From the NCBI RefSeq assembly GCF_018917525.1, contig NZ_JAHLOS010000007.1, positions 78,095 to 142,094 of the forward strand: a DNA stretch of 64,000 nucleotides, in the 5' to 3' direction. The translations under genes and the position numbers were made by a program. This document shows, piece after piece, positions 17,281 through 26,105 of the stretch; the stretch's first letter is position 1; every line of letters begins with the position of its first letter. Below the pieces are notes generated by a model. The model did not search any database, had not been told where the DNA came from, and saw nothing but the letters and a program-made list of their open reading frames with translations. The DNA comes from Enterococcus raffinosus. GTDB taxonomy: Bacteria; Bacillota; Bacilli; Lactobacillales; Enterococcaceae.

Positions 17281-17467
17281 GCTATACCTAACTATCTCGA
17301 TTTAGTATAGCTATAGGGAAATATAATAGTTATCATCAAATCAACTTATAAATAACTAATTGCACCACCTCATTAAATAGAATTGGGATTTACTATACAA
17401 TTAAACGCCATATTTCTTAGACTTTTTGTTCTTTTTTGAATAATATTCCATCTCTACAAACAAATAA

Positions 17468-17493
17468 GACTGTGATTCTTATTAACCACAGTC
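17468..17493 (-). terminator. terminator after cpsB copy 1
   Basis: Arms GACTGTG (17468-17474) and CACAGTC (17487-17493), then TTATTTG on the minus strand, 17 bases past the stop of the phosphatase gene. It is the natural end of the operon that starts at 22055. Confidence 0.65.
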
Positions 17494-17509
17494 CTGTTTT
17501 TCATTACTA

Positions 17510-18298
17510 TTAGATTCTAAAGATACTATTCATTCCTAAAAAGCTAACTCGCACTTCCTTTATCGCTTGATACTTCGGCCGCACGACTGGATCACCATTC
17601 ACCAAATCCCTAGCCATTTGCTGCATATCCGCCACCATCTTTTTCCCGCCAACTTTTTGGATCACCTTGTAGGCTTCCTTCATGTAAAAATTCCGATGCC
17701 GCAAACTATGAGCATCAGAAGCGACCATATACAGCATCTGGTGCTCCAGCATTTGTTTAGCTGTTCGCTGGATTTCATCTCCGAAGACACCTACGATACT
17801 GGGGGCCGTCAGTTGTGTTAGCACCCCCATTTCAAGAAATGGCAGTAGGCGATTGGGGTCTCTGCGAAAAACGGTGTTCCTTTCAGGATGAACAATTACC
17901 GGAACATGTCCTTGCTTCAACAAATGATAAAAGACTTCCTCCGCATATAACGGAACCTCATTTGTCGGCAATTCCACTAATAAATAGATATTATCTAAAT
18001 CCGTAAATAAAAGTTCTCCACGCTCGATTTCCATCAGGAGATATTCCGTTAACCGAACTTCTTGTCCTTCCAGCAAGGTCAGCTTCAATCCCCGCTGGTC
18101 AATTTCTTTTTGTAAAGCTTCCACCTGTTGAATGATCTTGTCTGCTGGATTGTGATATTTTCCGTTGTTGTGATGGGGCGTACACATCAGATGAGTGATT
18201 CCCTGACTAATCGCCTTGCGAATCATTTCCAAACTATCCTCTAGATTTTGTGCGCCATCATCCACCCCAGGCAGGACATGACTATGTAGATCGATCAT
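17510..18298 (-). CDS. cpsB: CpsB-type tyrosine-protein phosphatase, copy 1
   Basis: 262 aa, PHP superfamily. It begins IDLHSHVLPGVDDGA, whose HxH binds metal, followed by CTPHHNNGKY, EGQEVRL, VHPERN and the late ASDAHSLRHR. It removes phosphate from the tyrosine-rich tail of the CpsD kinase and so controls polysaccharide chain length and attachment. It is the last of a cpsC-cpsD-cpsB trio and closely matches the copy at 33246-34013, apart from a longer divergent C-terminus. Confidence 0.93.
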   Translation of the reverse strand: MIDLHSHVLPGVDDGAQNLEDSLEMIRKAISQGITHLMCTPHHNNGKYHNPADKIIQQVEALQKEIDQRGLKLTLLEGQEVRLTEYLLMEIERGELLFTDLDNIYLLVELPTNEVPLYAEEVFYHLLKQGHVPVIVHPERNTVFRRDPNRLLPFLEMGVLTQLTAPSIVGVFGDEIQRTAKQMLEHQMLYMVASDAHSLRHRNFYMKEAYKVIQKVGGKKMVADMQQMARDLVNGDPVVRPKYQAIKEVRVSFLGMNSIFRI

Positions 18299-18305
18299 TT
18301 ATTGC

Positions 18306-19055
18306 TCACTTAGTTCCTTCCGCACCGTAATAATAATAGGAGTCGTCACCTTGTTTCTTCCCGTTGTAAATGACCCCGATGATTTTCGCCTGAACCATGT
18401 CCAGCATTTTTTTCGCTTCCAACACGGCTTGCTTCTTGGTCGCTCGTTCTCGAATCACTAGGATCGTCCCATCCACATAGGCAGATAAAATTTGCGCATC
18501 CGTCACCGTCACCACCGGCGGCATATCAAAAATCACTAAATCAAACGATTCCTCCAACACCTCTACCAGGTCCTGCATCTTTTGTGATCGCAACAGCTCA
18601 GAAGGGTTCGGCGGAGTCGGGCCGCTTGGCATGATATACAAATTCTCTGTACTAGTTTCAATCAACCGATTATCAAGCGCCGTGCTCCCCTGTGTCAGAT
18701 AGGTGCTCTCTTTATGAAAGCTTCCGCTGGATGAATTGCCTTCAGTCAAGTAATTACTCAAGCCATTCACATTAGGAACCTTAAAGCTCAACGCCACACT
18801 TGGTCGTCGTAAGTCCGCATCCACTAATAGCACACGGCTTCCCGTATTGGCAAAAACGATCGCTAAATTGGCCGCCGTCGTCGATTTTCCTTCTGAGGGG
18901 CCTGACGAAGTAATGACCAATGATTTAATTTTTTTGTCCGCTGAAGAAAACTCGATATTTGTCCGAATTTTACGGTATTGCTCTGCTGCTGTAGAAAAAG
19001 GGTTGATCGAAGCAATCAAATCAACCGGATTGATCATTTGTTTTCTTTTCGCCAT
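18306..19055 (-). CDS. cpsD: CpsD-type BY-kinase, copy 1
   Basis: 249 aa. The cytosolic ATPase half of a bacterial tyrosine kinase, with Walker A SGPSEGKSTT (about 51-60), Walker A' VLLVDADLRRPS and Walker B LVIFDMPPV. The C-terminal tyrosine cluster SYYYYG is the autophosphorylation site. It needs CpsC, encoded just upstream, for activation, and is countered by CpsB just downstream. It is a paralogue of the copy at 34032-34736, differing mainly around residues 95-130. Confidence 0.93.
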   Translation of the reverse strand: MAKRKQMINPVDLIASINPFSTAAEQYRKIRTNIEFSSADKKIKSLVITSSGPSEGKSTTAANLAIVFANTGSRVLLVDADLRRPSVALSFKVPNVNGLSNYLTEGNSSSGSFHKESTYLTQGSTALDNRLIETSTENLYIMPSGPTPPNPSELLRSQKMQDLVEVLEESFDLVIFDMPPVVTVTDAQILSAYVDGTILVIRERATKKQAVLEAKKMLDMVQAKIIGVIYNGKKQGDDSYYYYGAEGTK

Positions 19056-19091
19056 CTATTATCTTCTCCTAATTCTCAATAATATCGTTTT

Positions 19092-19877
19092 CTACACACG
19101 CTTGCGTTTCCGTGAACTGACTGTGCGAGCCCCTTTCCTCTGAGTCTCTTCCGGTGTTTTTACAATCACGCCGCGGTTTTCGAACAGATCCTTTTTACTG
19201 ATTTCAGATACCTGCCCTAAAATCGGCAGCCCTAATGATTCAGCAATAAACCGATCATCTTTGACCGTTTTATCCAGCAATTCGATCAAGAACGCTAATC
19301 CGATACCAAGCATCATCCCTACGACTGCACCGATCAGTAGATTCAGTTTGTTATTAGGAAAGATCGCTTTTGATGGAACGACGCCCTTTGAAGTGATCGT
19401 CACCTTGCTAACCTCCAGTACATCTTCCGCCTTTTGCTTGAAAATCCCTGCGGTCACGTTAGCGATCGTCGCTGCCTTTCGCGGCTCAGGAGATTTCGCG
19501 ATAATGCGGAACATTTGAGAATTTTGCGCTTGTTCCACTTCGATGATATCCTTCAGCTCGTTATTACTGTAGGTGTATTGATATTCCTTTTGCAGCTCCT
19601 TTTGAACCGCATCAATCACGATATCGCCCTTGATCATATCTTTATATGTATTGATTAACAGCACATTCCCATTGATATCATTTTGCAGATTGGTCGCCGT
19701 TCCCTCGGCCTGCTTATTTTGTACGATCAGCTGCGCCGCTGAATCATAAATCGGAGTGAGCATGAAAAAGGTGACCCCAGCTGCCAGACCAATGCCAGCG
19801 ATCGTGGTCATGATGATCAATAATGCCTTCTTCTTTAAAATTTGAATTAATTCTACTATGCTGATTGTCTCTTCCAT
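19092..19877 (-). CDS. cpsC: CpsC-type chain-length regulator (Wzz family), copy 1
   Basis: 261 aa from the ATG at 19877, preceded by GAGGGGAAAAG; a longer frame from 19892 would use the ribosome site as coding sequence. It has two TM segments (about 22-42 and 172-192) around an extracellular domain. A PNNKLN motif lies before TM2, and a basic cytoplasmic tail activates CpsD. It is the first gene of the second phospho-relay set and a paralogue of the copy at 34746-35534. It follows the four-pass membrane gene directly. Confidence 0.9.
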   Translation of the reverse strand: MEETISIVELIQILKKKALLIIMTTIAGIGLAAGVTFFMLTPIYDSAAQLIVQNKQAEGTATNLQNDINGNVLLINTYKDMIKGDIVIDAVQKELQKEYQYTYSNNELKDIIEVEQAQNSQMFRIIAKSPEPRKAATIANVTAGIFKQKAEDVLEVSKVTITSKGVVPSKAIFPNNKLNLLIGAVVGMMLGIGLAFLIELLDKTVKDDRFIAESLGLPILGQVSEISKKDLFENRGVIVKTPEETQRKGARTVSSRKRKRV

Positions 19878-19891
19878 CACTTTTCCCCTCA

Positions 19892-20737
19892 CTAACGAAC
19901 CTTAAGTATTTTCTTACGACGAAACCGTTCACTGATAAGCACCAATAGAATCGCCAGAACCGTCGAACTCAGTCCCGCAAAAACAAAACTCAGATCAAAC
20001 GCCGTAATATATTGCGTCACAAAACGATACAAGCCTTCAGACATAATTCCTAGTCGATTGATCACACCGCTAAAATAAATCGCTGCTGGCAAGACGATTA
20101 ACATCAGCCCCGCGCCAAAAAAGACAATACTGCTCCAGCGCATGCGTTGATGCTTCATTTTGACCATCATGATTAATCCTAGAAAAATAAACAATGCGGC
20201 GACTGCCACCAAAATCAAAATCAGATTTAACGAAGAACGAAAGCTCATGACCTTCTTCCCATACTCCAATAAATACGGAATCTCAATATAGGAGGAATAA
20301 TTCTTGGTTGCACTCTCCGCTAAATTACTCAAATTCGTGCGTGTCGCGCCATCGATCGTGTAATTCTTCTGTTCCGCATACTGATCGACATTTTTGAGAA
20401 TATTTTCTTTAATCAGATTCTCCCCTTGAAGCTCAAAAGGGACCTCCTGATAAATACTCCGAATATAATTCTCAACATTCGAAGAAACCGCCTCTTTTGG
20501 AACAACATCCGCCAAGACTTCAGGTGGAATATTACTCCCCCGACCTAAGTCTTGAATACTTTCCGTCATATCCTTTCTGATCGTCTCAACATAGCCCGTC
20601 CGGCGAACCTGTTGGATCATAAAGTTCTGATTGAACAATGTCATGCGAATACACACCAAAGCCAACGTCGCAAAAAGAAGCAAGGACCCTATAAAGGCCA
20701 AAATCCATCGGGGAATAGTTCGTTTTAAATGATTCAT
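19892..20737 (-). CDS. four-pass membrane protein of unknown function
   Basis: 281 aa. TM1 (about 12-34) is followed by an outside domain of about 130 residues, rich in Asn, Glu and Ile and without a motif I know. Three more TM segments follow at about 165-190, 202-225 and 240-265, then a basic tail (RFRRKKILK). It sits between a small sortase and CpsC, with its stop just before the cpsC ribosome site. It may cooperate with the sortase and its surface protein, or sense envelope state for the phospho-relay. No family assigned. Confidence 0.75.
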   Translation of the reverse strand: MNHLKRTIPRWILAFIGSLLLFATLALVCIRMTLFNQNFMIQQVRRTGYVETIRKDMTESIQDLGRGSNIPPEVLADVVPKEAVSSNVENYIRSIYQEVPFELQGENLIKENILKNVDQYAEQKNYTIDGATRTNLSNLAESATKNYSSYIEIPYLLEYGKKVMSFRSSLNLILILVAVAALFIFLGLIMMVKMKHQRMRWSSIVFFGAGLMLIVLPAAIYFSGVINRLGIMSEGLYRFVTQYITAFDLSFVFAGLSSTVLAILLVLISERFRRKKILKVR

Positions 20738-20785
20738 TGTCGTTGCTTCCTCCTTGTTCTGCGATCGTTTTTTTGATAATTACCA

Positions 20786-21469
20786 TTACTCATTGCCATT
20801 GATCATCGACCCAGAGACAAATTCTCCGATGGCAAATAACCGTTCGTTGGTTAATCCCAAGCTATCGATTGGATAACAGGTATAAATAATGATCCGCCGA
20901 TCATTGCGCTGATAGATCATGTCATTGATCTCTTTATCCTTTTTATCTCGTACTTCAATTTGATTGATGCGATAAACATAATTTCCGTAGGTTGTTTGAA
21001 GAGTAATCTCATCGCCAACCTGTGCCGCGCCCAGTTTTCCAAAGTCATCGACGTTGTGTCCGCCGATCAACGATGTTCCCAGTTCTCCAGGATAAACAGA
21101 ACCCATAAATTGTCCCGCGCCTTCACGCAAAATTTCTTCGGTATCTCCAAAATACAAAGGAACATTCAATTGCAGTTTTTCTATCTTCACTTTCCCATAC
21201 AGCTGTCCACCCACCGGATAATCAATCTTACTCGATGGCAGTTCATTTTTCGCATTCGTTGCGATCTTTTTATTGTCCACAGCCGTAAATGACTGTTTCG
21301 TAGGCTCAAAGTTAGGGGTATCCGTCAATAAAAACAGTTGGATAGAAGAAGTGACAAATTGTATGACAGGTTTTCCTATTACATAAATCAAAGAATAGCC
21401 GATAACCAGAAAGATGATTGGAGCGACTAAAGTCACTCCAACCCTCTTCAAGCTTGAAGACCTAGGCAA
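20786..21469 (-). CDS. single-domain sortase (class A/D-like)
   Basis: Up to 227 aa. The annotated TTG start at 21469 overlaps the upstream gene by eight bases; a GTG a few codons in, behind AGAGGG, is an alternative. One N-terminal TM is followed by a catalytic domain with His in IGGHNVDD, Cys in IIYTCYPID and Arg in NERLFAIG. There is no C-terminal TM, unlike class C. It is directly linked to one surface protein gene with a non-canonical sorting signal (21462-22055), so it is probably a dedicated anchoring enzyme. Confidence 0.88.
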   Translation of the reverse strand: MPRSSSLKRVGVTLVAPIIFLVIGYSLIYVIGKPVIQFVTSSIQLFLLTDTPNFEPTKQSFTAVDNKKIATNAKNELPSSKIDYPVGGQLYGKVKIEKLQLNVPLYFGDTEEILREGAGQFMGSVYPGELGTSLIGGHNVDDFGKLGAAQVGDEITLQTTYGNYVYRINQIEVRDKKDKEINDMIYQRNDRRIIIYTCYPIDSLGLTNERLFAIGEFVSGSMINGNE

Positions 21470-22055
21470 ACTTTTTACGTCCCACTACAAATGCACCTGC
21501 TGCAACGAGTAGTAAGCTTGCGAAGGAAATCGCACTAGACAAATAGGTCACGCCTGTCTGCTTCACAGCACCACCTGATGTGTAAACAGTGTTGCCTGAG
21601 CTTGTTGAACCGGCTGAACCAGAGCCTGGCTGAGTAATAGAATAGCCTCCAGGGTAGAAGGTAATTGTCAGCCCAAGTGTATTCGCCGCTTTGGTGATCA
21701 TATCCTTCAATTGGTTCTTAGTGTTCAGCGGCAACGCCTTAATCAACGCTTCGATCGAATGGATGTTTGATACATCAAGACCTGACGCTTCAACTAAAGC
21801 ACGAGCACTCTGAATCTGTTCAACCACCACATTCACCTTATCCGCAGACACATCATTCTGCTTCAAGAAGTTCTCTGCCTGCGCACGTTCAGATGCGCCA
21901 ATATTGAACGTCTTTCCGCCCACAGTTACACCTTTGTCCAGTTCCGACAAAATTCTTTGCTCATCCGCAGTAATCGCACCATCCGCTTGAGCACTAGGCC
22001 CCACAAATAAAATCACCGCAATGAGTGCAATGAACCCACTTACAATTTTCTTCAT
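21462..22055 (-). CDS. secreted helical surface protein with KQTG-type sorting signal
   Basis: 197 aa. The signal peptide is cut near AQADGA. About 100 residues of helical sequence follow, then a Gly/Ser-rich linker. The C-terminal sorting signal has VKQTGVT in place of LPxTG, then a hydrophobic stretch and RKK. I do not recognise the helical domain with certainty. The linked sortase at 20786-21469 is the likely anchoring enzyme. The gene has an ideal ribosome site (AAAGGAGG) and its own strong promoter, so it should be well expressed and could be an abundant wall protein. Confidence 0.82.
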   Translation of the reverse strand: MKKIVSGFIALIAVILFVGPSAQADGAITADEQRILSELDKGVTVGGKTFNIGASERAQAENFLKQNDVSADKVNVVVEQIQSARALVEASGLDVSNIHSIEALIKALPLNTKNQLKDMITKAANTLGLTITFYPGGYSITQPGSGSAGSTSSGNTVYTSGGAVKQTGVTYLSSAISFASLLLVAAGAFVVGRKKFA

Positions 22056-22093
22056 CTACATACCTCCTTTACTAAAAAATGGCAAACAAAAAA

Positions 22094-22121
22094 ATCATCG
22101 AAAATAATATTTTTCGATGAT
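22094..22121. promoter_or_regulatory. 28-bp inverted repeat at the transcription start
   Basis: Arms ATCATCGAAAA (22094-22104) and TTTTCGATGAT (22111-22121) are perfect, followed on the minus strand by seven T. The start predicted from the promoter at 22125-22153 falls inside the right arm. It is therefore either a repressor operator or a 5'-end RNA stem-loop, not an ordinary attenuator. Confidence 0.55.
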
Positions 22122-22124
22122 ACA

Positions 22125-22153
22125 AGTATACTTTTTATCATTTTAAAAGACAA
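22125..22153 (-). promoter_or_regulatory. promoter for the surface protein-sortase-cps set 1 operon
   Basis: On the minus strand TTGTCT (22148-22153), a 17-base spacer and TATACT (22125-22130). It lies 70 bases upstream of the surface protein ATG and gives cps set 1 its own transcription unit, separate from the main polysaccharide operon. Confidence 0.7.
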
Positions 22154-22276
22154 TACATTTTATTTTTTATTTACAAGCAAAGAAAATGCAATTTGATTAA
22201 CAAGAAAATATTAATAACATACAATAAATTATTTATCTATCGCTAGAATGCCAATCACCTCGTTGAAAAATTATAA

Positions 22277-22302
22277 AAGCCGGAAAGTTAACTTTCCGGC
22301 TT
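22277..22302 (-). terminator. terminator of the main polysaccharide operon
   Basis: A 26-bp perfect palindrome with arms AAGCCGGAAAGTT, followed on the minus strand by TTTTATAATTTTT. It lies about 150 bases past the LCP gene and separates the two polysaccharide-linked operons. Confidence 0.75.
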
Positions 22303-22454
22303 CTTAACAAGCAGTTACAAATATCAAAATAGTCTTTCTACAATTAAATAAAAGATTAGCCGATTTTTCTTTTTGAGAGCCCTATCTTTTTACCGATTTC
22401 GCCCCCAGACAACATCCGACTTCACTTTCTGGTTTCGAAGCTCTAAACTAAGGT

Positions 22455-23408
22455 CTATTTTAATTGTGCTTTCAATTCATCCTGCACACGCTTCAACTCG
22501 GTAGGATCAACTCGCTGATAAGATACACCATCTTGCATAAATCCTTCGCCCTTCATCTGATCGGATTTGATATTGCCAAAGGCTGCGCGATAGTCTCCCA
22601 TCAAATTCCGCATATCAGTGAAACTCAAATCCGTTTTCACGTTCTCACCCATTGTTGTCAAAATCGATTGATAGTTGGTCAACCCATTCGTACTTAAAAC
22701 CTTTTTCGAGACACCAGTAATAATCTGGCGCTGCCGTTCCTGCCGACCATAGTCCCCATTCGGATCATCGTAGCGCATGCGAGAATACTTCAGAGCTAGT
22801 TCCCCGTCAAGCCGCTGAGAACCTTTAGGAAAAGTGGTGCCTTCATACGTAAATTCAAAAGGATTATTGACCTCGATCCCACCAACAGCATCCACTAAGG
22901 CTTCAATACCTTCCATATTGATTGTGATGTAATGATTGATCGGAATATCCAATAATTTCTCCACAGTATCCATCGACATCGCAGCGCCGCCAAAAGCATA
23001 AGCATGATTGATCTTGTCCTGCGTATTATGTCCAACGATCTCCGCATACGTATCACGCGGCAAGCTAATTAATAACGATTCACTCGTCGACGGATTCACC
23101 GTCGCCACCATCATTGTATCCGAACGCCCCTGCTCCGTTCGTCCCAGTGCGCCAGTATCCACTCCCAAAAGTAAAATACTAAAAGGCTCCTGCTCAGACA
23201 GATTCACCTGCCGCTTTTCAGATCCGCTTCGCTTCACCGTCTCATAGGCACCATCCGCCGTAGACTTTACATCATGATACATTTTTGCACCGACACCAAC
23301 AATTACCAGAATGATCGTTAGCAAGAGTCCTAACAATGTTAAGAAAATCTTCTTTGATCGGCTAGTACGTTTGACACCTTGACGCTTACGTTTTTTTCTA
23401 TCAGACAT
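22455..23408 (-). CDS. LytR-CpsA-Psr family wall polymer ligase
   Basis: 317 aa from the ATG at 23408, which has GAGGGT seven bases upstream; the frame is open to a TTG at 23444. A very basic N-terminus and one TM (about 20-42) precede an extracellular LCP domain with LLLGVDTG, GRSDTMMVATVNP, LISLPRDTY, DKINHAYAFGG and later YSRMRYDDPNGDYGRQERQRQ. The conserved Arg and Asp residues that bind the polyprenyl pyrophosphate are present. It transfers the finished polysaccharide from lipid carrier to peptidoglycan. It is the last gene of the locus, where a capsule-attaching enzyme is expected. Confidence 0.92.
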   Translation of the reverse strand: MSDRKKRKRQGVKRTSRSKKIFLTLLGLLLTIILVIVGVGAKMYHDVKSTADGAYETVKRSGSEKRQVNLSEQEPFSILLLGVDTGALGRTEQGRSDTMMVATVNPSTSESLLISLPRDTYAEIVGHNTQDKINHAYAFGGAAMSMDTVEKLLDIPINHYITINMEGIEALVDAVGGIEVNNPFEFTYEGTTFPKGSQRLDGELALKYSRMRYDDPNGDYGRQERQRQIITGVSKKVLSTNGLTNYQSILTTMGENVKTDLSFTDMRNLMGDYRAAFGNIKSDQMKGEGFMQDGVSYQRVDPTELKRVQDELKAQLK

Positions 23409-23452
23409 TTTATCTACCCTCATTTTTTGACATTTACTATTCAATAAAATTA

Positions 23453-24283
23453 TTATCTATCTTCAAATTGAAATATACCATTTCCGCCAGTTAGGTGAAC
23501 GTTAGTTCCGACAGCATATTGTCCAATAGACGAAACCATGTAAACTGCCCACTCTCCAATTTCAATGGGTGTAATTAATCGTCCAGTAGGGTTATCAATG
23601 CTTTCCATAGAATCAGATTCCGACAACCCCTGCATGCTTGAAAAAACTGGACCAGGAGCTATTGAATTTACTACAATACCATAAGAAATTAAGAATTGAG
23701 CCATTCCAACTGTTGCTGAATCTAAAGCCCTTTTCGAAATTTGATATGGAGTCCAGCCAGGCTTTAAACCACTCCCGGAAGATATATTTAAAATATTTCC
23801 TTTTATACCCTTTTCTATCCAAACATTTGAAACCATTTGACTTAAAAAAAAGGTACCTTTTAAATTTGTATCTATAACGTCATCCCAAGTTTTTTCAGAA
23901 ACATGTCCGAATTGTTCCCTAGTAAGTAGTCCAGCACTATTAACAAGAATATCAATCTTATAATTAGATATTTTTAATAACTTGGGTATCTGCTCCTCCA
24001 TTATTTTAATATTTGTAATGTCCATCTGAAAATAGTGACAGCTATTCCCAAGTCTAGCTGACTCTTTTTTTAGCTTATCAGTATTTCTACCTATCAAATA
24101 AACAGTAGCACCACTTTCTATAAAAGCGGAAGCGATAGCTTGCCCTATCGCTCCCGTACCACCAGTAATTATAGCAGTTCTACCTTTCAATAAATCATCC
24201 TTAGTTGACTCTTTTATAATAGGTATTTTTTGTTTTTGTCTCATTGATAAGAAAAGGTTTTTCATTTTTTTTAGGCTACTCAT
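23453..24283 (-). CDS. SDR-family NAD(P)-dependent oxidoreductase
   Basis: 276 aa, classical short-chain dehydrogenase. The nucleotide-binding motif TGGTGAIG is at about 37-44. NSAGLL, catalytic Ser in ISSGSG, and Tyr/Lys in YQISK follow, then a PGPV segment. It lies nine bases after the ThDP enzyme gene, so it probably acts on that enzyme's product, for instance by reducing a ketone on a sugar precursor. The exact substrate is unknown. An AT-rich gene, like the rest of the locus core. Confidence 0.85.
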   Translation of the reverse strand: MSSLKKMKNLFLSMRQKQKIPIIKESTKDDLLKGRTAIITGGTGAIGQAIASAFIESGATVYLIGRNTDKLKKESARLGNSCHYFQMDITNIKIMEEQIPKLLKISNYKIDILVNSAGLLTREQFGHVSEKTWDDVIDTNLKGTFFLSQMVSNVWIEKGIKGNILNISSGSGLKPGWTPYQISKRALDSATVGMAQFLISYGIVVNSIAPGPVFSSMQGLSESDSMESIDNPTGRLITPIEIGEWAVYMVSSIGQYAVGTNVHLTGGNGIFQFEDR

Positions 24284-24292
24284 CTCTATCTC

Positions 24293-26083
24293 CTATCTCT
24301 TAAGACTTCTTCTTATTTTTTTTAAACTCTCCTTTGGTAAAATCCGTTCAGAATAATTATACGCCTTTCCCTTTAAAGAATATTCTTTATCTAATCCAAC
24401 CATCTTCTCTAAAGAATCAGACTCATCTTCCGGATTTGTGAAAACTTCTAAAATCACGGGAGCATCACTGCTTGAATCCATGAATTTAGGCAATATATTT
24501 AAATATTCATCTTTAGAACTAGCTGAGTAATAGTTGAATCCTATAGTAGTTGACCATGCCTGTGCTAACGACGATTTCTTATCATTCAAATTAAATTTTT
24601 GTCTAAAATGACCTCCTGCAGCAATAAATTGATCAGATTGCTCTCCAAACTGCGATCCTATATGAGAAGAATTCCTGAACTCAGTTCCTGTCCCATTATT
24701 AATTAATAGTATTCTTAGATTTTTCCCTAGATGTCTATTTCCTAAACTATTTACATCATAAAAAAAAGCTAGGTCTCCTAAAACAACAAAATATAACTTA
24801 TTCTCATTAACTAAAGATGCACCCAGTGTAGTCGAAATTAATCCATCTATACCAAAGCCTCCAACATTAGACTCAACTTGGATGGATGAATCTATGGGAT
24901 AAAAATTCCAATTTCTTAGTGAATTCAAAATACCTAAATTTACAAAAGAATTTTTGGGGATTTTTGGTATAGTATTTTGTGCAATCCATGAATTAGCAAA
25001 CGGCAGCTCTGGGATTGAATTACGTAGTGAAGATATATATTGGTTCCAAGTTTCAAAAAAAGAAATATCCTTACTTTCGTAATCTTCTTTAATATATTTG
25101 CTAAAAAAAGCATTCTCATTCATTTCAAATACATATCTAAGTCTCTTGAAAGTATCTCTCAATTCACCATCTTCTGAAACTCTCCAAACTGGGCCATTAC
25201 TTTTATTGAAAGTATCCATACTAGAGTAATCGCCAGTGACCTCACCAAGATGAATGGTCATTGTGGGTGCATAGTTAGAGAAGTTAGCGTGCTTTCTAGT
25301 TAAATTTACACCACCTAATGAAGAATTCAAAAGATACTTCCCATTATATCCAGCTGTTCTATCCCCAAAAACCGCTCCATTGTATTGCTCACAAAATTTA
25401 TCAAGCAACAGTTCCTCTTCCTTAGTAAATTTTTTATGTCTACCAATAAATATACCAACTTTAGAATTTACAGGAATTTGAGGTAAGTTTTGACTATGAG
25501 AAAAAAATCTTTCAACAAAATTGACTTTAGGAAGCTGTTTAGTGGTGAATGTTGCCATATAATTTGTATTCAAATTAATATGGACAGGTCCGCCTTCATG
25601 TCTAGTCATTTCCAGAAGGGCTCTATTCACCTGGTGATTTACAAACCAGTAATCCTGTGAAGAATTAACTATTGGAAGATTAACTGATAACTTCATAACA
25701 TCATTTGGCAACTGACTCCTATCGATATTTTGAGGTTTCAAATTTCCTACATCCTGTAAATCATTAAGCGATGTTAACGCGATTACAGGAATCTTACTGT
25801 AATAAGCCTCAGTAAGACCTGGCAAATAATTTCTGGATGCCGTTGCACCTGTGCATGTCAATACAACAGGTTTTCCACTTTCCCTAGCTAACCCACAGGC
25901 CATGTAAGCTGCCGATCTTTCATCCACTGAAGAATATACGGTGAAAAAAGGATCGTTTTGTACACTTCCCACAATCGGTATATTGGTTGTCCCTGGGGAG
26001 GCAATAACTTGATTAACTCCATGTTTCTTCAGAAGTGCTATTACTATTTGAGCATTTTTTTCATCTGTATAATGTTTCTCCAC
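24293..26083 (-). CDS. MenD-like thiamine-diphosphate enzyme in the polysaccharide locus
   Basis: 596 aa. The N-terminal PYR domain holds the activating Glu in SSVDERSAAYMACGLA, followed by TCTGATASRNYLPGLTEA. A middle domain follows, then a C-terminal PP domain with GDLAFFYDVNSL and LLINNGTGTEF, the MenD-type form of the ThDP-binding motif (GDL rather than GDG). Menaquinone genes are absent nearby. The flanks are Wzx and an SDR, so it is more likely to make a carbon-carbon bond on a sugar or lipid precursor than SEPHCHC. A carboligase/reductase pair is known for the branched sugar yersiniose (YerE); whether this pair does similar chemistry is inference. Confidence 0.8.
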   Translation of the reverse strand: MEKHYTDEKNAQIVIALLKKHGVNQVIASPGTTNIPIVGSVQNDPFFTVYSSVDERSAAYMACGLARESGKPVVLTCTGATASRNYLPGLTEAYYSKIPVIALTSLNDLQDVGNLKPQNIDRSQLPNDVMKLSVNLPIVNSSQDYWFVNHQVNRALLEMTRHEGGPVHINLNTNYMATFTTKQLPKVNFVERFFSHSQNLPQIPVNSKVGIFIGRHKKFTKEEELLLDKFCEQYNGAVFGDRTAGYNGKYLLNSSLGGVNLTRKHANFSNYAPTMTIHLGEVTGDYSSMDTFNKSNGPVWRVSEDGELRDTFKRLRYVFEMNENAFFSKYIKEDYESKDISFFETWNQYISSLRNSIPELPFANSWIAQNTIPKIPKNSFVNLGILNSLRNWNFYPIDSSIQVESNVGGFGIDGLISTTLGASLVNENKLYFVVLGDLAFFYDVNSLGNRHLGKNLRILLINNGTGTEFRNSSHIGSQFGEQSDQFIAAGGHFRQKFNLNDKKSSLAQAWSTTIGFNYYSASSKDEYLNILPKFMDSSSDAPVILEVFTNPEDESDSLEKMVGLDKEYSLKGKAYNYSERILPKESLKKIRRSLKR

Positions 26084-26105
26084 TAGTATCTCTCCCTAAA
26101 CTAAA

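Noticed and set aside
22094..22121. Ordinary intrinsic terminator
   Set aside because: The predicted transcription start lies inside it, so no transcript would reach it from its own promoter; readthrough from LCP already meets a terminator at 22277-22302.
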